Shown here one piece after another: positions 33,907-37,248 of a stretch of DNA of 37,248 nt; positions within the stretch are counted from its first letter, which is position 1; the number at the start of each line of letters is the position of its first letter. Made by a program: the position numbers and the translations under genes. The stretch is from Oxalobacteraceae bacterium (lineage in GTDB: Bacteria > Pseudomonadota > Gammaproteobacteria > Burkholderiales > Burkholderiaceae_D), in contig CANHZI010000022.1 of NCBI GenBank assembly GCA_947464955.1, forward strand, positions 1-37,248, written 5' to 3'. The notes below the pieces were generated by a model, which saw nothing but the letters and a program-made list of their open reading frames with translations, made no database searches and was not told where the DNA came from.

Positions 33907-35650
33907 GCAAGGTAATCCTCTTAATCTCTTCCAGCGTAGTCTCGCCTTTCCTCACTAAGCCCAATGCGGCATCGCGCAGGCTAATCGTGCCGTTGCGCTT
34001 GGCCGCTTCTTTGATTTGTCGAATCGGGCGCTTTTCTACAATCATTTCTCGAATCTCGTCATTCAAAGTCAAAATTTCAGCAATTGCTCTTCGCCCTTTG
34101 TAGCCGGTACCGCGGCAGTCGCCACAACCACAGCCTCGCTTAAATTTAAAACCATCAATGTCTTGACGGGAAAGACTAAGCTTACTTAACTCTTCGTCGG
34201 TGACCTCAACTGCCACCGCGCAATTCACACAATTGAGGCGCACTAAGCGCTGCGCCCAAATGCCGTTTAAGGCAGAAACGAAAGCGTAAGGATCAATTCC
34301 CATATGTGTAAATCGACCAAACACATCAAAAACATTATTGGCATGCACAGTTGTCAATACCAAGTGTCCGGTAAGTGCAGACTGCACCGCGATCTCCGCA
34401 GTTTCTTGGTCGCGTATTTCGCCTACCATAATTTTGTCTGGATCATGACGCAAAATTGAGCGCAGACCGCGCGCAAACGTCAGCCCTTTTTTCTCATTCA
34501 CAGGAATTTGCAAAATACCGGGAAGTTGATACTCAACCGGGTCTTCAATCGTCACGATCTTTTCTCGACCATGGTTAATTTCTGTTAGCGCTGCATACAA
34601 GGTGGTTGTTTTACCCGACCCGGTGGGGCCAGTCACTAGCAACATCCCGTAAGCCTCTTCAGCAAGTGAGCGCAGTTTGACTAGAGATTCTGCATCAAAG
34701 CCCAAAGCCTCTAAACTAAGACTGCCATAGGCCTCGACCATAGCGCGCTTATCCAAAATACGGATAACCGCATCTTCACCATGAATACTCGGCATGATCG
34801 ACAAACGCAAATCGACTTCACGCTCGTTATATTCGACCGAAAAGCTACCGTCTTGCGGTACCCTGCGCTCAGCAATATCAAGTTCAGCGAGCACTTTTAA
34901 ACGAGAAATAACCCGTTCGGCTTCTTCAATACCCGGCACTGACGTAACGGAATCGAGCACACCGTCAATGCGGTACTTAATAGCCAGACCCGTCGCTGTA
35001 CTCTCCAAATGAATATCCGAGGCTGCTGCTTTTAGTGCGTCGTACAAAGTAGCGTTGACCAGCTTTACCGCTGGGCTCGCAATTTCAGAGATCGCTTTAA
35101 ACGATAAAACAGTACCGAGCTTATCTTCGCGGCGTTGACTGAATGGCTGAGTCGATTCGTTAGCGAGACCATCAGTAGTTCTGGCCGTTTCTTCTTGCAT
35201 GCTAAGAAATGCATGAATATCTGAGGCCAAGGCGATGCGTATTTCAACCTGGCCACTAGTCAATGAACGAAGCCACGTTTGTAAATCGACGTCAAAAATA
35301 TCATTCACAACGCCAACAAATTTTTCACTATGCGGGGAGTCAGTTAGATGCACCAAACGAAAGAGAACACATTGCTTTTGCATTGCGCGATTTAAGGGCA
35401 GAACATCAAAAGCAGCTCGCAGCGCTTGCAGATCGTGCATCTCTTGCGTTTCAATCACGCTAACACCAAAAACTTCGGCAAGCATTTTTAGTAATTCGCG
35501 AGGCTCACTGTTGCTTAATTCAAGCAAACAATCCCACACGGCTTGCCCAGTTTCTTGCGAGCGTGACTGCGCAGTGCGGATATGCTGGTGCACATCCGCT
35601 CGCGGCAATTTCGCCAATGCATTCTTTCCATTCGTATTCGTCGCCGCCAT
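33899..35650 (-). CDS. gspE: Type II secretion/pilus assembly ATPase GspE/PilB
   Basis: It has 583 residues from the ATG at 35650 (AAGGCGAA 6 nt upstream; an ATG at 35674 is an alternative). Walker A GPTGSGKT at about 341-348, Asp box VTIEDPVEYQLPG, Walker B region KIMVGEIRDQETAEIAV (from 406) and His box LTGHLVLTTVHAN. A zinc module has Cys at about 474 and 477 (CVNC) and at 507, 509 and 512 (CGCGDC). The N-terminal GspE domain 1 is short. It powers pseudopilus or pilus extension from the inner-membrane platform. Confidence 0.93.
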   Translation of the reverse strand: MAATNTNGKNALAKLPRADVHQHIRTAQSRSQETGQAVWDCLLELSNSEPRELLKMLAEVFGVSVIETQEMHDLQALRAAFDVLPLNRAMQKQCVLFRLVHLTDSPHSEKFVGVVNDIFDVDLQTWLRSLTSGQVEIRIALASDIHAFLSMQEETARTTDGLANESTQPFSQRREDKLGTVLSFKAISEIASPAVKLVNATLYDALKAAASDIHLESTATGLAIKYRIDGVLDSVTSVPGIEEAERVISRLKVLAELDIAERRVPQDGSFSVEYNEREVDLRLSIMPSIHGEDAVIRILDKRAMVEAYGSLSLEALGFDAESLVKLRSLAEEAYGMLLVTGPTGSGKTTTLYAALTEINHGREKIVTIEDPVEYQLPGILQIPVNEKKGLTFARGLRSILRHDPDKIMVGEIRDQETAEIAVQSALTGHLVLTTVHANNVFDVFGRFTHMGIDPYAFVSALNGIWAQRLVRLNCVNCAVAVEVTDEELSKLSLSRQDIDGFKFKRGCGCGDCRGTGYKGRRAIAEILTLNDEIREMIVEKRPIRQIKEAAKRNGTISLRDAALGLVRKGETTLEEIKRITLHA

Positions 35651-35660
35651 CGTATTCGCC

Positions 35661-36863
35661 TTAGGTGAGCCCATCGGCCAAATCAAAGATCGGCATATAC
35701 AGTAACACCACGATCCCACCGACAATCACGCCAATAATCGCCATCAAGATAGGCTCGAAGCCACGAATAAAACGATCTATCCAACGGCTAATCTCTGCTT
35801 CATAAAAGTTGGCTGACTGCGTAAGCATATTGCCGAGCTCGCCAGAACGTTCGCCTACCCGCAATAATCGGTAAGAGATGGGTGTCGTTAATTCATGCTG
35901 AAGAAAAGCGTCAGAAAACAGAGCACCATTTTCAATCTCTGCACCAGCACTTTGCACTGCGGTCTGCAACTTTGCCGTGGTACTCGCTGCTGCCGTGGCC
36001 AAGGCTTGCATGACGGGAATACCGCCATCAAGCAACATGCCAAGTGTGAGATACACGCGTGACAAGGCATAAATGCGCAAATAATCACCCACACCAGGTA
36101 AGCGTGAGAACAGCGCCGCCACACCACCCTGTCGAATCAAGTGCCGCGCAAACAATACCGAGCCGCTCAGCAGCACCAAACCAACAAGAAAAATCATCTT
36201 GCCATGTTGCGATGCAAAGCCGCCCCACTCTAAGAGGCGCTGCGACATCCATGGCAATTCACGCCCCGTCCCTCGGTATACCTCTGAAAATCGTGGCACC
36301 ACGTAGGCAATTAAAAACAAGCTCACTGCCATGCCAACTGCCAACAAAATAATGGGGTAAATCAATGCACTAACAACCTTATTGCGAATTAGATCAACAC
36401 GTTTTTGATACTGAATAAAACGCTCTAAAGACACCCCTAAACTACTGGTACGCTCAGAAGCTTGCACGATACCGACATACAGCGGGGTAAATACCTCAGG
36501 CTGCTCGGCCAGCGTTTGTGAAAAACGTTTACCTTCTCGCAAGCCTTGTAAGAGACTGTCATACAGCGCAGCGAATGCAGGATGCGTTTCTTTTTCTCGC
36601 AAAGCCTCTATGGCCTCGACTATGGTCAAACCTGCCGCCAACAAGGCTTGCAGTTCTTGGCTAAACAAGAGTAAAGAAAATTTGCTTTGGATAAGCGAGA
36701 AGCCCTTCCTAACACTGCTACCACTAGTGTGTTCAGGTGAAATTTCCAGTACAAACACGCCACGCTCTTTTGCTTGTTGACGTGCAAGCTCTTCATTCAC
36801 TGCATCTAAGTGCAAGTGAATTAAATGATCATTGGCATCAATTGCACGAACGGAAAATCGCAT
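35661..36863 (-). CDS. gspF: Inner-membrane platform protein GspF/PilC
   Basis: It has 400 residues. Two repeated GspF domains: the first with LLLFSQELQALLAAGLTIVE and LREGKRFSQTLAEQPEVFTP, the second with LYALSRVYLTLGMLLDGGIP and a TPISYRLLRVGERSGELGNM block. Three transmembrane regions are seen (about 165-195, 222-240 and 370-390, the last ILMAIIGVIVGGIVVLLYMP). The stop is 10 nt before the gspE start. Confidence 0.93.
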   Translation of the reverse strand: MRFSVRAIDANDHLIHLHLDAVNEELARQQAKERGVFVLEISPEHTSGSSVRKGFSLIQSKFSLLLFSQELQALLAAGLTIVEAIEALREKETHPAFAALYDSLLQGLREGKRFSQTLAEQPEVFTPLYVGIVQASERTSSLGVSLERFIQYQKRVDLIRNKVVSALIYPIILLAVGMAVSLFLIAYVVPRFSEVYRGTGRELPWMSQRLLEWGGFASQHGKMIFLVGLVLLSGSVLFARHLIRQGGVAALFSRLPGVGDYLRIYALSRVYLTLGMLLDGGIPVMQALATAAASTTAKLQTAVQSAGAEIENGALFSDAFLQHELTTPISYRLLRVGERSGELGNMLTQSANFYEAEISRWIDRFIRGFEPILMAIIGVIVGGIVVLLYMPIFDLADGLT

Positions 36864-36907
36864 GGAAGAAGAGAATCAAAGAATCAAAGAATCATAAAGA
36901 ATGAGGG

Positions 36908-37248
36908 CTAATTGCTGACGTCGGCGTTTTCACCTTCGCCACCGGCTTGACCATCTTTGCCTAGAGAGACGATTTCATAATCTTTATCTTTGACATTGGC
37001 ATGGTATTCATAAGCATGGCCCCATGGGTCCAGCGGAATAGCTTTTTGCATATAAGGCCCATTCCACTTCGGGCTGTTATGCGTGTTCAACATTAGGGCA
37101 GCAAGGCCATCTTCATTCGACGGAAATTGCCCCACATCGACACGATAAGCGTCAATCGCTTTTTCAAAAGCGGTGACTTGTGCTTTGGCGACAGCCACTT
37201 CCGATTTGCCGATATGAGAAAAATACTTTGGCCCCACGTAAGCCGCTA
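36908..37248 (-). CDS. gspG: Major pseudopilin GspG, N-terminus cut by window edge
   Basis: The frame stays open to the right edge (AAYVGPKYFSHIGKSEVAVA and on), so the prepilin leader lies outside. About 112 residues are present: the helix end KAQVTAFEKAIDAYRVDVGQ, the signature PSNEDGLAALM, NGPYMQKAIPLDPWGHAYEY, and the C-terminal calcium-type loop GKDGQAGGEGENADV. This is the standard GspG layout, and gspF follows 44 bp downstream. Confidence 0.92.
   Translation of the reverse strand, partial: AAYVGPKYFSHIGKSEVAVAKAQVTAFEKAIDAYRVDVGQFPSNEDGLAALMLNTHNSPKWNGPYMQKAIPLDPWGHAYEYHANVKDKDYEIVSLGKDGQAGGEGENADVSN

Overview
The window (about 37 kb, GC a little below 50% by eye) looks like a chromosomal segment of a betaproteobacterium of the order Burkholderiales, most likely an Oxalobacteraceae/Undibacterium-type organism. 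This rests on the gene order (plsX-fabHDG-acpP-fabF-ygfX-rpoE-rseA-rseB-mucD; rnhB-rRNA methyltransferase-ppsR-ppsA) and on protein style; the genus is inference. I saw no rRNA, tRNA, CRISPR array, transposase or phage gene. Almost the whole window is coding.

Layout. (1) 1-3144: ppsA (cut by the left edge) and its regulator ppsR are transcribed divergently from a 382-bp spacer. (2) 3261-9558, minus strand: rRNA methyltransferase, rnhB and a small thioredoxin-fold protein, then the envelope-stress operon rpoE-rseA-rseB-mucD and a YgfX-like membrane protein. A sigma-E-like promoter lies just upstream of rpoE, and an intrinsic terminator follows mucD. (3) 9641-16231, minus strand: the fatty-acid/phospholipid cluster yceD-rpmF // plsX-fabH-fabD-fabG-acpP-fabF, with terminators after rpmF and after fabF and a good sigma-70-like promoter before yceD. 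(4) 16358-17774, plus strand: maf (YceF type) and an RsmI-like methylase. (5) 17862-19510, minus: a two-gene ABC-2 exporter. (6) 19956-22097, plus: a secreted zinc metalloprotease with a PPC domain, closed by a strong hairpin terminator. (7) 22250-25763, minus: slyD, a stand-alone J-domain protein and three uncharacterised genes packed as an apparent operon; two of the unknown proteins end in very acidic tails. (8) 26217-27458, plus: a nitronate-monooxygenase-like flavoprotein with a C-terminal cysteine cluster. (9) 27605-37248, minus: a tightly overlapping cluster for a type II secretion/type IV pilus-like machine (gspG-gspF-gspE-pilM/N/O/P-like-secretin-three pilin-like genes), cut by the right edge.

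How the parts work together. Region 3 makes malonyl-ACP, ACP and the elongation enzymes, and PlsX links acyl-ACP to phospholipid synthesis. Region 2 senses envelope damage: RseA and RseB hold sigma-E inactive and MucD degrades misfolded periplasmic protein. Region 9 combines T2SS-type core parts (GspE, GspF, GspG) with T4P-type PilM/N/O/P-like assembly proteins and a lipoprotein secretin that carries a C-terminal cohesin-like domain; its substrate is not evident. The secreted protease of region 6 is a possible but unproven client. The least understood parts are the J-domain operon and the secretin-cohesin system.
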